NCBI GenBank assembly: GCA_022605425.2
Contig: CM061255.1
Location: 186,001-250,000 of the forward strand
Length of the DNA: 64,000 nt
Reading direction: 5' to 3'
From: Hamiltosporidium tvaerminnensis
Lineage: Eukaryota; Microsporidia; Dubosqiidae
Shown: positions 30,773 to 43,986 of the stretch, piece after piece
Layout: every line of letters starts with the position of its first letter
How positions within the stretch are numbered: position 1 is the stretch's first letter
The notes under the pieces: model-generated
What the model saw: only the letters and a program-made list of their open reading frames with translations
What the model was told of the DNA's origin: nothing
Databases searched by the model: none
Position numbers and translations under genes: made by a program

Positions 30773-32674
30773 ATGCATACGACTATGGATTTGTTGATAG
30801 AAAAGATAAATGAATTACAAGATATATGTACTGAAAATGGTATAAGTCATACATTAGATTTACCGCAAATTGTAGTAATAGGAAGTCAAAGTTCTGGAAA
30901 AACGAGTGTGTTGGAGAATATAGTGGGGAAAGATTTTTTACCACGGGGGTCTGGAATTGTGACAAGAAGACCTTTAATATTACAACTTATATATACTAAA
31001 GATGCAGATGAAGAGTATGCTGTGTTCAATCATTGTCCAACTAAAATATTTAGAAGTTTTGAAGCTGTTCGGCAGGAAATAACTGATGAGACTAATCGCC
31101 ATATAAAAGCTAAAAATGATGTTTCGCATGTTCCTATTACTTTAAAATTGTATTCTAGCAAAGTACTTACATTAACACTCGTTGATTTGCCTGGTCTTGT
31201 GAAAGTGCCAACAGGAGATCAACCGAAAAATATTTGTTTAAAAATTGAAGAAATGTGTAAAAGATTTATTTCTAATAAGAATGCTATAATTTTGGCAGTT
31301 ACTGCTGCAAATGTAGATATTTCTAATTCTGATGCACTTCATTTAGCTAGAACAGTCGATAGTTGCTATGAAAGAACCATCGGTGTGCTCACAAAAGTAG
31401 ATCTAATGGATCCTGGAACTGATATAGTAGATGTGTTGGCAGGAAGAATTTTAACTCTAAAATTGGGATTTGTACCGGTTGTGAATCGCGGCCAGAATGA
31501 TATTGAAAGAAAGAAATCCATTAGACTTGCGTTGGAAGATGAAAAAATATTTTTTGAATCGCATTCGTCATATCGAAGAAATAAGCAATATTGTGGTACT
31601 TTATATCTCGTAACAAAGTTAAACAATGTTTTGCACGAACATATAAAGGCTTGTCTTCCTGGTCTACAAGAAAAAATAAATGTACTTTTATATGAAAATC
31701 AATTGGAATTAAGTCGAATGGGATGTGTGAATTTATCTCCAAAAGAATCCATTCTTAGGATTATAAATGATTTGAATAAAAAATTTACTGATGTTTTGAA
31801 GGGAAACTGTGATATTTCATCTACTGAAATATACGGCGGGGCAAGACTTAATTATACTTTTCACTCTCATTTCAGTAAATTTATAAGCAGCTTGAATGCT
31901 ATGGAAAGTCTTAAAGATGAAAGTATACGAACATTACTTTACAATTCAACCGGATCTTCTTCGTTACTCTTATTTTCACACACAGCATTCGAAAAACTTA
32001 CAAAAACTAGTATTTCTGTTTTGAAGCCACATTCTCTTAAATTAATCAGTGTAATATTTAACGAATTGGTCAAAATAATACATGCAGTGTGTCAATCTGT
32101 TGTAGGTAGATTCCCTAGTCTAAATGATAAAATTATATCTTGTTTGATCGGTCTTCTTAAGAAAAACAGTGAACACACTCATAATCTTGTCTCCTCGTTT
32201 ATCGATTGGAACATGAATTATATTAGTACAAGGCATCCCGATTTCATAAAATGGAATGAAGTACTTACGAAGGAAATCGAACGAACCGAAATGTTTTCTT
32301 TTAAAGATGATAATCAAGTTTTTAAATCCAAAGATAAAAGAATAACATTTGATTCACCACCCAATATTCTTAAAATAAACAGTGCAATTTCCGAACAAGA
32401 AATGATGGAAATAAATATTATTAAATCTCTTGTTGTCTCATACTTTGAAATTATTAAGAAAATTGTGGTCGACCAAATTCCAAAAGCTATAATGTGCGAA
32501 TTGGTTTATAAATCAGAAGAAAAGATGCAAGAAATACTTTTTAGTGAAATATATGAGTGTAAAGGTATTGAAGATCTTGTAACAGAATCAGATGAAACTT
32601 CTGAAAAAAGAAAAAGATTGGAGAAAAATATTAAGGCCTTGAAACAAGCTTACGATTTGATGTGTTCAATCTGA
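30773..32674 (+). CDS. VPS1: dynamin-related GTPase, Vps1/Drp1-like
   Basis: 633 residues from the chosen Met (a Met 12 bases later, MDLLIEKINELQ, aligns with fungal Vps1 equally well). Dynamins polymerise on membrane necks and constrict them on GTP hydrolysis. Vps1-type members act in Golgi/endosome and peroxisome/mitochondrial division. GTPase motifs: G1 GSQSSGKTS (37-45), G2 Thr64 in VTRRP, G3 DLPG (138-141), G4 TKVD (207-210), G5 VNRGQND. The C-terminal ~90 residues are a GTPase effector domain (SYFEIIKKIVVDQIPKAIM, LVTESDETSEKRKR). There is no PH or proline-rich domain, and the length suits Vps1/Dnm1 rather than classical dynamin. The open frame extends upstream only through a TTG, so the true start is an internal ATG (30743, 30773 or 30785). 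No CCC motif is near. Intact. Confidence 0.85.
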   Translation: MHTTMDLLIEKINELQDICTENGISHTLDLPQIVVIGSQSSGKTSVLENIVGKDFLPRGSGIVTRRPLILQLIYTKDADEEYAVFNHCPTKIFRSFEAVRQEITDETNRHIKAKNDVSHVPITLKLYSSKVLTLTLVDLPGLVKVPTGDQPKNICLKIEEMCKRFISNKNAIILAVTAANVDISNSDALHLARTVDSCYERTIGVLTKVDLMDPGTDIVDVLAGRILTLKLGFVPVVNRGQNDIERKKSIRLALEDEKIFFESHSSYRRNKQYCGTLYLVTKLNNVLHEHIKACLPGLQEKINVLLYENQLELSRMGCVNLSPKESILRIINDLNKKFTDVLKGNCDISSTEIYGGARLNYTFHSHFSKFISSLNAMESLKDESIRTLLYNSTGSSSLLLFSHTAFEKLTKTSISVLKPHSLKLISVIFNELVKIIHAVCQSVVGRFPSLNDKIISCLIGLLKKNSEHTHNLVSSFIDWNMNYISTRHPDFIKWNEVLTKEIERTEMFSFKDDNQVFKSKDKRITFDSPPNILKINSAISEQEMMEINIIKSLVVSYFEIIKKIVVDQIPKAIMCELVYKSEEKMQEILFSEIYECKGIEDLVTESDETSEKRKRLEKNIKALKQAYDLMCSI

Positions 32675-35010
32675 TTTCATTAAATTTATCATTTATTTTT
32701 ATATTTTACTTATGATAGACTTGAATTTTATTGACGTATAACAAAATTAATTTAAATATTTTATTCTACAGTGAGAATATGAAATTTATTAAGTGAATTA
32801 TTTTAAAATTCCGGAGGAACGGTGTTTAAAAATAATTTCATGTATTTTTTTTTAGGGGCCGGGATACATTATTTCTTAGAACGATCTCCATAAATTTAGT
32901 TTATATGTAAAACTATGGTTGAAACGGAAAAAAAAATATTTTAGATGTAATTAATTTTTTATCTACATAGTACGTTTTTAGAAACAGTAAATCAAGTTTT
33001 ATAAATTGTTTTACCAGCATGATAACCTTAAAAAAATACTCTAATATCGAATATAAACAAGTAAATTTCACTTATCAATACATTTTTTTGAATCATATTA
33101 GGAATTTCTACAAATATGTAATAAAAAAATTATGAAAAAATTAAATAAACTTATATATTCGCTTCACAGCAAAAAATAAATCGTATTGTATGTTCGTATT
33201 GCTATATTCTTAATTCATATTCTAAGTATTAATTCGAGTGTTTTCGAATATTTTTCTTATATAAAATTTCTTTTTATATATTTCTAGCTGATAATTATAT
33301 TTTAGAAAAATAAAGTTTTGAAATTTATACGCAAGATAAGGATTTTTTTTAAATAGCACAAGAATATTCGTATAATTTAGGATATAATGCGATTTTTATA
33401 AATATAGGAGTCATATATAACAATAAAATAAATTTATGATCTTTCTTTAGTATTTATATTTGATTGTACATTAAAAACATAAAAAAATTAAAAAAAAAAG
33501 CTAAATTATTTAGAAAAATTAAAATTTATTTAAATTTCTTCAGAGACAAAGCTTTTTTTGATAAAATTTGTGTTAAATAATATTCTGATTCGTTAAACGC
33601 TTAGATTTTTTTAGTTCAGAAATTATACATTAATGAGACTTTTTTACTTTTTTGTCTCGGTTTAAATGCTTCTTACTTTAGTTTAGATAATCATTTATAT
33701 GTAGATAATATTTGAATTATATACCTTAAAAGTAAACTAATTCAAATATATTTAAATCCGATTAGAAGAAAATAAAGCTTTAAGATTAATTGATTTAAAA
33801 TAAAAATAATTGATCATATTAATATATTCTAATGGAAGTTAATACAAAAATATAGCATCTAATCGCCTATAAAGGTATAGATAGATGAAGATTGGTTGGT
33901 TCTTTATCATAATATTTTCTATTTACATTAATTGCTGTTATAGTTTTTCTCAAAAGATTTGGTAGTTTTTAATTTATAATATAAAAAATGTTCTAAACTA
34001 TTGAAACTCGAAATAAATGATGCCATATTTGGTTTTGGATAAATTGAAGTGGTTTTCATGATCTCTAATATTTTATTTCATATCAACAAAACAGTGTCTT
34101 AATTTATAAAAGCCATCTCCGATTATTGACACAAATTTCGAACTAACTACATGACCATTTATTATATAAAGATTAAAAACCTTTGATTTGGTATTATTCT
34201 TGTACTATTTGGTATTCACTATATACAACAATCGGTTATTAGAGGGATAAGACTTATTTAAATGCTTTAATGGAACAAATATATTACTCATGCTAATCCT
34301 TTAAACAAATCACTCACATGAGTAAAAAGAAGAGATTAAAAAAATAAAAACCTGAAATATATTAGAAAACTCTTTGAATAAATAAGAAATGAGAAACCAA
34401 GGCCTATTTTGAGAGATAAAAACAATTAGATTGTATAAAATAGTTTTACTTTATATTTTAAAGATTTAAAACCAATATCTTGGTATGAAAATAGTTTCAA
34501 ATATATTGTTTATACTTAACTATCATTATAAAAGCCGTTAAAGATATAATACATGGCTCTAAAAAGCAAAAAAATCTATACTTTAGTTAAATTATATAGA
34601 GATACGAGATTTAAATTGAAAAAACCGAAACTTTAAATCAAACTGCAGGTATCAAAATATAGAAAAATATCCAAGTATAAAAGACCGGTTCTTTAAACCC
34701 GAAAATGAAATGGGGAAGAAAAAAAATAATAAAAACAAGCCGATATTTAATAAACTCAATTATATTTACCTCAAAACATGATTATAGTTTATGTATTATG
34801 AAAGTGTTTATTGTATGCTCTAATTAAAACCAAAGTAATTTTTCACTGCTAAATTATAAAATTTTGCTATAAATTTCTTTATTTTTAGTAAATGGTCTTT
34901 TTATTGTGAATTTTTTTCGTCTGAAGTTTAATTCTTAATATTTCAAAATCTAAGTCAATTTTAATTTGTGAAAATCAGACAATTAAGGCTATAATAAACT
35001 TAAATAAATA
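32675..35010. other. 2.3-kb gene-free spacer
   Basis: AT-rich; one small GC-richer patch at about 32811-32900 (TCCGGAGGAACGG, AGGGGCCGGGAT) of unknown origin. No gene seen. Confidence 0.5.
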
Positions 35011-35014
35011 CCCC
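35011..35014 (+). promoter_or_regulatory. CCCC start motif
   Basis: TACCCCATG, directly touching the start codon of the 518-residue gene. Confidence 0.6.
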
Positions 35015-36571
35015 ATGCATTTATTTTTATTTCTCTTTTTTCTGATTTCTTTGTGTTTTGGAAGTATGAGTGAAGATCCTAAAACAGATAACGAAGCATG
35101 TCATTCTAAAAGAGATACAAGTGATTCTGGTAAAAAGAATAAATCGGAATACAATATAAGTAAAGACTTTCACCTTATCGTTATGACAGATTATCAAGAT
35201 GCTATTGATACTATTTCATCAAAAGTCCCCGGATTAAAAGATATCTTACGATCTTATTTGGAAAAAATGGAAGATTTGATTCTGGAATGTATAAACAAAA
35301 CTCTGAATAAACAGATAGAAATTCTCAAAAAACCAGATAATCCGAATATTTTTAAATCAAAAATATACGAAACATTTTATTTAGATTTTATTGAAAATTT
35401 GATATTTGATCTCTCAAGTTTGACAGAAAAAAGTTTTTATTCAAAAGAGGATTTATATGATTTTAAGAAAACCGTTGGTGGAGTATTTAAACAGATAAAA
35501 CATAAAATCCATTGCGAAATGCCATATGATATTGCAAGAATTAAAGCTGCAAATAAAGCACATGTTTATAACGAAACCAAAAAAGAAGCACTGAAACTTG
35601 TCTCAAATATTGGTAAAAACAATGATACAAAAAAATTTTTAATTGAAAAATCATTTGAAATTTTTAAATCTAGTCTTTATTTGCTGAATAAAGAAATTTT
35701 GGGATCTTTATTTTTCAAATCGAAAATCAATGATGATTTTATAAATAAAGAAGTAGAAAATAACAAATTTCTCAAGAACATTCGTACGATGCATGAAAAA
35801 AATGGTTGGCCAATACCAAATTATTACACGATGTCTCCTTTACAAAAAAACAAAGAAGTTTTTGATCTTTTTTTTGAAATGCTTTTTAAATTTATGACAG
35901 AATATTATTTCAATAAAATGTTCCCAGATATTTTTACACATAAAAGATTATTTCTTTTCTGGGCCCATAATGGAAGCGAACCGGGGGTACCCTTATCTAT
36001 AAAAACCCGTGATAATAGTTTTCTGCCGGTTGTCTTTTATGAGCGGGAACGTGAATATTTAGATTTGGCTTTTAATGTTTCCTTTTGTAGAAATTTATAT
36101 TTATACTTTTACTTTAGAATTGAAGAGTGGTTATTTATATTTATCGAGCAACTTCTTTTTTGTGTTGGAAAAGAAAAATTTGTTGAAATTATGAAAATGG
36201 ATCTTCCAGCAGATATAGTAGAAAGAAGAAAACAGACGAATACTGTTTTTGAAAAAATATATAAGGATAGAAAAATATTTTGCGGAGAAATTAAAAGTTT
36301 CTTAATAAAATTTATGATCTTTTTTAGATACTATACGTATGTCTCTTTTTGTATCTATAAAGTGCAAGATATTGATCTGAGTGATATTTCTAATAAATTT
36401 TTCAAAAAGCATCTAAAAAATAAATTCAATTCTGAACATGAAGAAGTGCGTTTTATTAGTAAAATGAAGGAAATTGTTTTGATTTATTTTATGAATTTCT
36501 TTGAATTAAAAGTAGAAGAATGCTTTGGAGACGATTGTGTCAAGGAAAAAATGGTGTATTGGAATCATTAA
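35015..36571 (+). CDS. secreted protein of a two-member local family (WNH tail)
   Basis: 518 residues, no known family. Residues 1-16 are a strong signal peptide (MHLFLFLFFLISLCFG) followed by a short polar, Lys/Ser/Asp-rich linker. From about residue 45 the protein is helical and Lys/Glu/Phe-rich, with landmarks HLIVMTDYQDAIDTISSKVP, NGWPIPNYYT (about 266), YFNKMFPDIF, YFYFRIEEWLFIFIEQLL (about 363-380), FCIYKVQDIDLSDI and a terminal MVYWNH. A paralogue at 43987-45557 shares all of these but is broken. There are no obvious catalytic motifs, and the hydrophobic stretch around 363-380 is short and amphipathic rather than a clear membrane anchor. Secretion is well supported; a role in host interaction is inference. 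Confidence 0.85.
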   Translation: MHLFLFLFFLISLCFGSMSEDPKTDNEACHSKRDTSDSGKKNKSEYNISKDFHLIVMTDYQDAIDTISSKVPGLKDILRSYLEKMEDLILECINKTLNKQIEILKKPDNPNIFKSKIYETFYLDFIENLIFDLSSLTEKSFYSKEDLYDFKKTVGGVFKQIKHKIHCEMPYDIARIKAANKAHVYNETKKEALKLVSNIGKNNDTKKFLIEKSFEIFKSSLYLLNKEILGSLFFKSKINDDFINKEVENNKFLKNIRTMHEKNGWPIPNYYTMSPLQKNKEVFDLFFEMLFKFMTEYYFNKMFPDIFTHKRLFLFWAHNGSEPGVPLSIKTRDNSFLPVVFYEREREYLDLAFNVSFCRNLYLYFYFRIEEWLFIFIEQLLFCVGKEKFVEIMKMDLPADIVERRKQTNTVFEKIYKDRKIFCGEIKSFLIKFMIFFRYYTYVSFCIYKVQDIDLSDISNKFFKKHLKNKFNSEHEEVRFISKMKEIVLIYFMNFFELKVEECFGDDCVKEKMVYWNH

Positions 36572-36644
36572 AGATTTTATTTTATTGAATATCCTTGTTT
36601 TAATATAAATAACTTTATTTAAAAATAGCATATCTTTGTAAAGC

Positions 36645-37335
36645 AGTGGCAAGTGTTATATTTGTTTTCATGTCATTAACGCAGTTCTAGTTAACATAAA
36701 TAACTGCTATCCAACACTCCATTAGTACCACCTGTGATACTTACGTCCCAAAGATTTTCATCTACCTGGTATTTAGAACCTAATTAATAGGCGAGGCGGT
36801 TACCTGGAGTTCGTTAATGTCCGTTGCATGGAGTGTGATCGAAGGTCGAAGCGCACCCTGGGCTTCGCCAAGACTATGCAGCAAGACCACCCATCCACAC
36901 TTTATAACTCAATAAACTTATAGATAATATCTATTTCAGAGACTTACATGGAGTGCACCTAGACAGTGCAATGTCATAGTAAAAGGTATAACCTGCTACT
37001 TAGCTTTCCCGGCTTCAAAGGGTTTTGTTTTTTATATCTCCCGACGCTAAGTCTTCTAACCCGAGTGAGCAAGGCTAGATTCTCATGATTTTATATAGAA
37101 ATTACCTACATTTTCAGCCGTGGGCTGCAATCATGCTATATAAAAAACAACAAATAAATTTGTACGAAAAGTTTCTCCATTTCTTAGACTTCTCCTCCTC
37201 GTAAGAACTCCCATGGAACAACCGAAGATGTAGTGTGGTTTCTTCCCACCAAAAATCCAAACAAAGATCCTCACACCGGTTTCACACACTCATTCAAAGT
37301 AGAAAGTTTTTTATGTGGTTATCCTCCATCTACCA
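36645..37335 (-). repeat. interspersed ~0.7-kb repeat, long copy E
   Basis: Full-length copy in reverse orientation, from GGAGGATAACCACATAAAAA (near 37325) down to AACAAATATAACACTTGCCA (near 36650). It matches copy B throughout and begins about 75 bases after the WNH gene stop. Confidence 0.8.
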
Positions 37336-40300
37336 TTATTATAAATAATATTTATATTATTTCTAAGTATACACAATACACTGTTTCATAGACTTCTTCT
37401 ACCAGGAATGTCATTTTGCAATCCTACAAGCATGGTGCGGAATCAATCATTTTAATATCAAAGACGTGTTGCGAAGCAATCTTCATACAGATCGGAGCCA
37501 CCTTACAATGAGAAGTTGGATTGTATTCTAAATCTCGATCCTTTCAAAAACTTAGCACGCTACGAATTAGAAGAAGAATATATCAGAAAGACAAATGATG
37601 TAAACTAGCAACCGCCTTTGTATTCCTGTTCGGTATTTATTTATCAAAAAGTACAGTATATAACAAACACCATTAGACAGTTATTTAATAAAGATAAACG
37701 TAATCTTGTAATATGAAAAAGGAAAGGTGGTTTGAAGTTTAAAGCTTTTAAAAAATGTAGTGAATACAAAGAGTTTGAAATAAATTGATTGAAACCTAGT
37801 AAATATACAGATTTAAGTAGCTTGAGTTTGTTACAAACCTGAACGCGTTATAAAGCGGCAAAATTTTGCTAAGACGAAGCAAAAGGGAAATGAACCTTCG
37901 ATTTAAATGAAATAACATCTAAAAGCGGAATCTCATATGATAATACTTAACAAAGCTCTTCGCGTAAAGTTCGTAGGCAGGAAATATCTGCGCTTTTAAA
38001 TAAAGATTCGCAAGATTTTTTTTGCTAAGTTTAATCTAAACAGAAGCGCAAAAATGCCATGTCTGAGCTTTAGTTAGGAATAATTTGTCTTTGGATGTTT
38101 ACACCAAAATAAACGACCAAATTATGCTATTAAGAAAAAATTCGGAGAAAAATCTATATTTTAGCTATTTCGATTTTAATTTAATTAGAATCAAAAAAGT
38201 TTAAATACAAATATGCACCGTAATCAAATGGAATAGTAAGCTTTTCGCGTACTATGGTGAAGAAGAATACTGAAATAGGCGCTTAAAATGAATTTTTGAT
38301 GCTGTTTATAGAGGTTTATGACAAGGGAAACGTCTTCTTCACTTTAAGTGTTTATATCTATATTGGTTGGCTTCCTATCTAAACTCTTAAGATGATGATA
38401 TTTGAAATTTAATTTATTAGAAATTTTGCAATTATTTTTTCGAATTTTGAAATTTATGGGAATATACGCATCAACATGATTGCATTTACTAAGAGTGAAT
38501 GAAATGAATCCAAAAGAAAATACATAAAGAAATTCTGCCTATAGGCTAATCACAATTTTGTAAAACCTCTATTTATACTCACAAATTATTTTACGATGGT
38601 TGCTCAACTTGAAATAAAATACTAGGTTGTTGGCTAAAAAAGCATCAAATGCCGTATAAGGCGGACTTCTGCGAAATTGCAAGTCTTGTCGGAAGTGACT
38701 CATAATATAGACTATGGAAACATTTTTTGGCAGCGTGATTGGTGTACCGAAGCGTATGATGCAATAAATCATAGAGATCAAACTCAGAAAATCAAAAAAT
38801 TTAAGCTTAGTAATATTCCTTGAGTGTTTAAGTTAATCAAATAAAAATGGGCAATAAATATAATAGGGGCTTTAAAAAATTATACGAGAGAATATTCAAG
38901 GCTAAGTTTAAAAATAGATAGGTTTTCCTCCATTATTTATTTGTATTATGTATAGATATGTTGGTCCAGAGACTTATATAAAAATCCGACAAAGGTTACA
39001 GAACAACGATTAAGGTTATACAGAAAAAGCACATTTTGTACAGCAACTATCTCAGGCTTCTTATAGTCTGGGCTAATGATCTAGCTTTTACGGTTATAAA
39101 GTACAATATTTCTTGTTAAAAACAAGTCTCGTAATTAACAAATGAAAATCTGCTATATATGCATACGTATTATCAATAAACTGCTATTTTTCTAGAAAGA
39201 GGATGTGTTACAAATATTTCAAACCACCCAGAGATAGCAAATAAAACTTTACACTTGGTTCATTGATAGAATTAAAAGAAGTGTTCATCCTGAGAGTTGA
39301 AAATTTTCCTCACACTGAATTAAATGCAAGAAATTTATTTGAGGATTACAATGAATATGTAAGCTGGCAGCTAACTATCATTCGGAGTGTTTCGATCTGA
39401 AAAGTGATTTATCGTGTCAAATAATATCATAAGTGGAGTGTTGTAAAAAACAAGATAAATTGCAAACAAAAATATAAATAGCATTTAGTTATAACCAGAT
39501 CTAAACGTGAAGGGAATTAAAAGGTATTAACATTAGAACAGAAATGTGTTTTGCAGCTATTTTATTGTTACGAAGAAAATATAGAAGTATTCAAAACAAG
39601 AATTGCAATTCATAAAGAAAAAATAATAATAAAACGCAATAGCTCTAATAAACGACGTAGCTCAAATAAAAATACATTCGAAATAGAAAATAAAAGAGAA
39701 ATTTTAAAAAAAAAAGTTAAAAAATTTTTCTGAAAATGTAAGAGAAGAAATTTATTGATAGATTTAAAATATTAAGAATTATGAGTATGTATGCGCAAAA
39801 TTTTTCTTGAAAAGGCTCAATAATGGAATTCTTGAGTTATCAAGGGAAGGCTTCTACTGTTATATTTAGAAAAGACATGTACTTGTGTATAGAAAGTACC
39901 CGACCGAATGAAACTCTAAAGAATGATAATTTGTTTTGTAACAGGGTATAATTTCCAAGACTCAACTACCAGAGAAGCTGCTTGGTATTCTATTATTAAC
40001 ATATACTTCTTTTTAATGATATTTTTTAAGTCTTTTGCGAATTACGAGTTAGTCAGTTTAAGGAACACTTGAAACATTGAATTATATAAATGTAGATATT
40101 AGATAAAAAAAGTCTTCAAAATTTAAAAGAATTGACCAGACATGCCGAATTTATTCATAAATGCTACTTGTAATCCAAAAATCTCCAAATTTTGCATGTA
40201 AAAATGTAGGCAAAATAAACTTTATTTTTCTAAGCAATACAGTATTTATTTTGAATAAGAAATTAAATTTAATAATATAAATTCAAGGCAGAAACACTTT

Positions 40301-42891
40301 AAAGTGTGGCCTAAATTGTTCGGCTTAAAAAACAAAGCAAATTAGCTCTTTATAAAAGTTCTATCTGTTAAACAGAGACTATGTTTATAACTCCATCTTT
40401 ATGATAAAACATGTAAAGGCATTTGTACGAAATATCATATATTTGTCTTTGTGAGCATAGAAAGCGAGTAAAAATTCTATCGATAGTACTAGACACACTA
40501 AAATGGTCATTTCGAACGACAAATATGCTGAATTGAAGAAACGATGCTTAAGAGACTCAAGAAAAAAATAACTAGATGTCATAAAAAAAGCTGAAAAATA
40601 CGACAAAATCATACCGCATACTATCTACCTATCAAATATAAATTCTAAGATAAGCAAAAAAACAACAAATCAATTACTCCTCAAACAATATAAAAGTTAT
40701 TGAAATTATAGCCTAAAATAAAAATATGAAAAAATATTTATATTCGACAAGCCAAAATAAAGAGACAAGGAAAATACAAATTACAACCAATATACTTATT
40801 TTCGAATAATTAACTCGATATTAACATCCTCTTAGGATTCGTATAAATTAATTTAATCTCTAAATTTTGATATTCAAAGCATCACCTAGTCTATTCTTTT
40901 TCTGTTATTCTCATAAATCACCCGAGTCACCCTATTATTTGCTGTTATTTTTATAGTTTCTTTCTTGTGAATCATTATGGCCTAAAAAAACTTGGATATG
41001 CTTAACGAAAAATTTATCAAAAATAATTAACTTTTTCCTTTCCATTTTTTTGTTTTTGCCTGCGTTAATGTTTGCCAGGTATTAAAAAAATGCTTAAACC
41101 CTATATATAATAAATCTGGCTAATTTTAAACATTGTAAAATTACTTTTAACTAAAACTCTTGTATAATATTTGAGTTTTTATTTTAAGTTTAAATTAAAT
41201 TTAATTTGCTTAAAATACCAAAAATTATAGTTATCAAAGCTAAAAAAAGTTAAAATAGGATTACGGATTCAATGATATCTTACTAAAGCAAGATATGAAG
41301 ATGAACTCATGGGGACATAAAATGAAACACAGTAGCTTAGTGGATTAGAATTTTCGCTTCAAATGACAAGGAATCTAACGAGAGGGAGTTTTTTACTTAA
41401 ACTATCCCCAGCAAAACAGTTTATTCAAACCAAAACTTTATTTTTAATCCATCAGAATAATAAAATAATGAGTTTTAAGTAACAGGAATATTATTGCATT
41501 ATATAAAGATAATCGCATGAGTATCTTAAAGGACGTGGCACATGCGGATTTAATATCTAAATAACATCCTAATTAAATATCCAAAATAGGAGTTTTCTAT
41601 AACGAATTAATAGCTCCTTAGAAAATTAACTGATTAAAATGAGCAATTTAACCGAGTTCACACTATATCCTCAACATACATAAGGCCCTTCTGGTGCCAT
41701 AGATAAACAGAGACTTCACAATTGGTAAAGAATTTATTGAAAATTCCGCTATAAAATTATGATTTTACTGTATTAATACGATCTAATAGATGCAAAGTTT
41801 AAAAATAGACTTTTTAAACATTCTTGATTTATTCTGGTTCAGGGTTATATATGGAAGACCATGTAATCCAAACTCTTAGAGATAAGTCAAATCCGTAAAT
41901 CAGGCTATAAGGAGATGACTAACAAGGTTTTTGCATAAAGAGTAACGGAAAAATAAATTTAGAAAGTTAAAGATGTTATTAATACAAATAACATAGTGCA
42001 AAAAAAAGGTGTTTTTTGCTTTTTTTGGAGAATCTGATTTCGGTAATGGCATTTTCTGAAGCGTAATAGCCGAAAAAAAACTGTCATAATGATTCTTTCG
42101 ATAAAGGTAGATTCCGGAATGCTCATTAACCATGAAAACGCAAAGATAATATACATTGAATATCAGAATGCGATTTATCGATATAATGATGTATCGGAAT
42201 GAATACTCTTATGTTTATAGAAATAATTGATTGCATCAGTGTGATGGATTAATTCCGTTGATCTTTTCGGTAAATTTAAAGGGTCAAAACACAAAATTCA
42301 AATGTTATAGCGAACTATTTCTTCTCTCAGCAATATTTTTATTATAAAAAATATTTTGATGTAAACACCAAGACAAAAAAAACATTTTGGTTTTTTTTGA
42401 AACATATCGGTCGATATACTGACATAATTTAGATATTAAAGATGATTTAGAAAAAAACTATGAAGTAGATATAATAAACTGGTTCAAAATTAGTACAAAA
42501 AATAATCAAATCAAATTTTAATTTTTTTAAATTATAGTTTTGCACACTTTTTTGCTAAAATGTTTGCGTGGTAATTTAATTTATTACCTGCTTATATATT
42601 TAATATCTTTTTTTAAGAAAAAAATTGATTTATATGACCATCAAAAATTTGGATTAACTTAATCTTAAAAAAATCACTTTTATAAATTAATATTGGTTTT
42701 AAAAGGAAATGGATCGAAAACATCAAAGCGCTGTAAAATAATCTGAAATAACGTGTAATTATAATAGGATTCTAAATAACGTGCGGTATAAATGCAATAT
42801 CACAGGATCTAATTGATCAGGGAGTGGATATATTTATTGTACTATGACCGTTTACATCAAGCAAATATTATAGAATATAGACCTCTTATTA
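37336..42891. other. 5.5-kb spacer, decayed-looking, no supported gene
   Basis: Composition at 37.4-39.4 kb is less extremely AT-rich than other spacers, which suggests decayed inserted sequence, but I recognise no protein in any frame. Short frames at 39551 (plus) and 40385-40612, 41900-42133 (minus) lack start context. A box-A-like stretch at about 41332 recalls a tRNA 5' half without the rest. Nothing else supported. Confidence 0.4.
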
Positions 42892-43849
<958 letters not shown>

Positions 43850-43986
43850 AGATAATAAATACGACATTAAATATGATTTATATATTTAAAAAACGAAAAA
43901 ACCATTCAATTTATTTCTTAAAACTGTTTTATCCCCTTTTTATTTAAAAAATTTCAACATTATAATCAAATAAAAAATTATAACCC

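Noticed and set aside
38569-38781. possible transposase fragment in decayed spacer
   Set aside because: No DDE or other motif could be read in any frame.
40385-40612. 75-codon minus-strand ATG frame with two hydrophobic segments
   Set aside because: Could be a membrane peptide but no start motif or homologue; too short in this AT-rich background.
41332-41392. tRNA-like stretch with a box-A match (TAGCTTAGTGG)
   Set aside because: No acceptor pairing, no T-loop or box B of the GGTTCGA type; the anticodon arm does not close.
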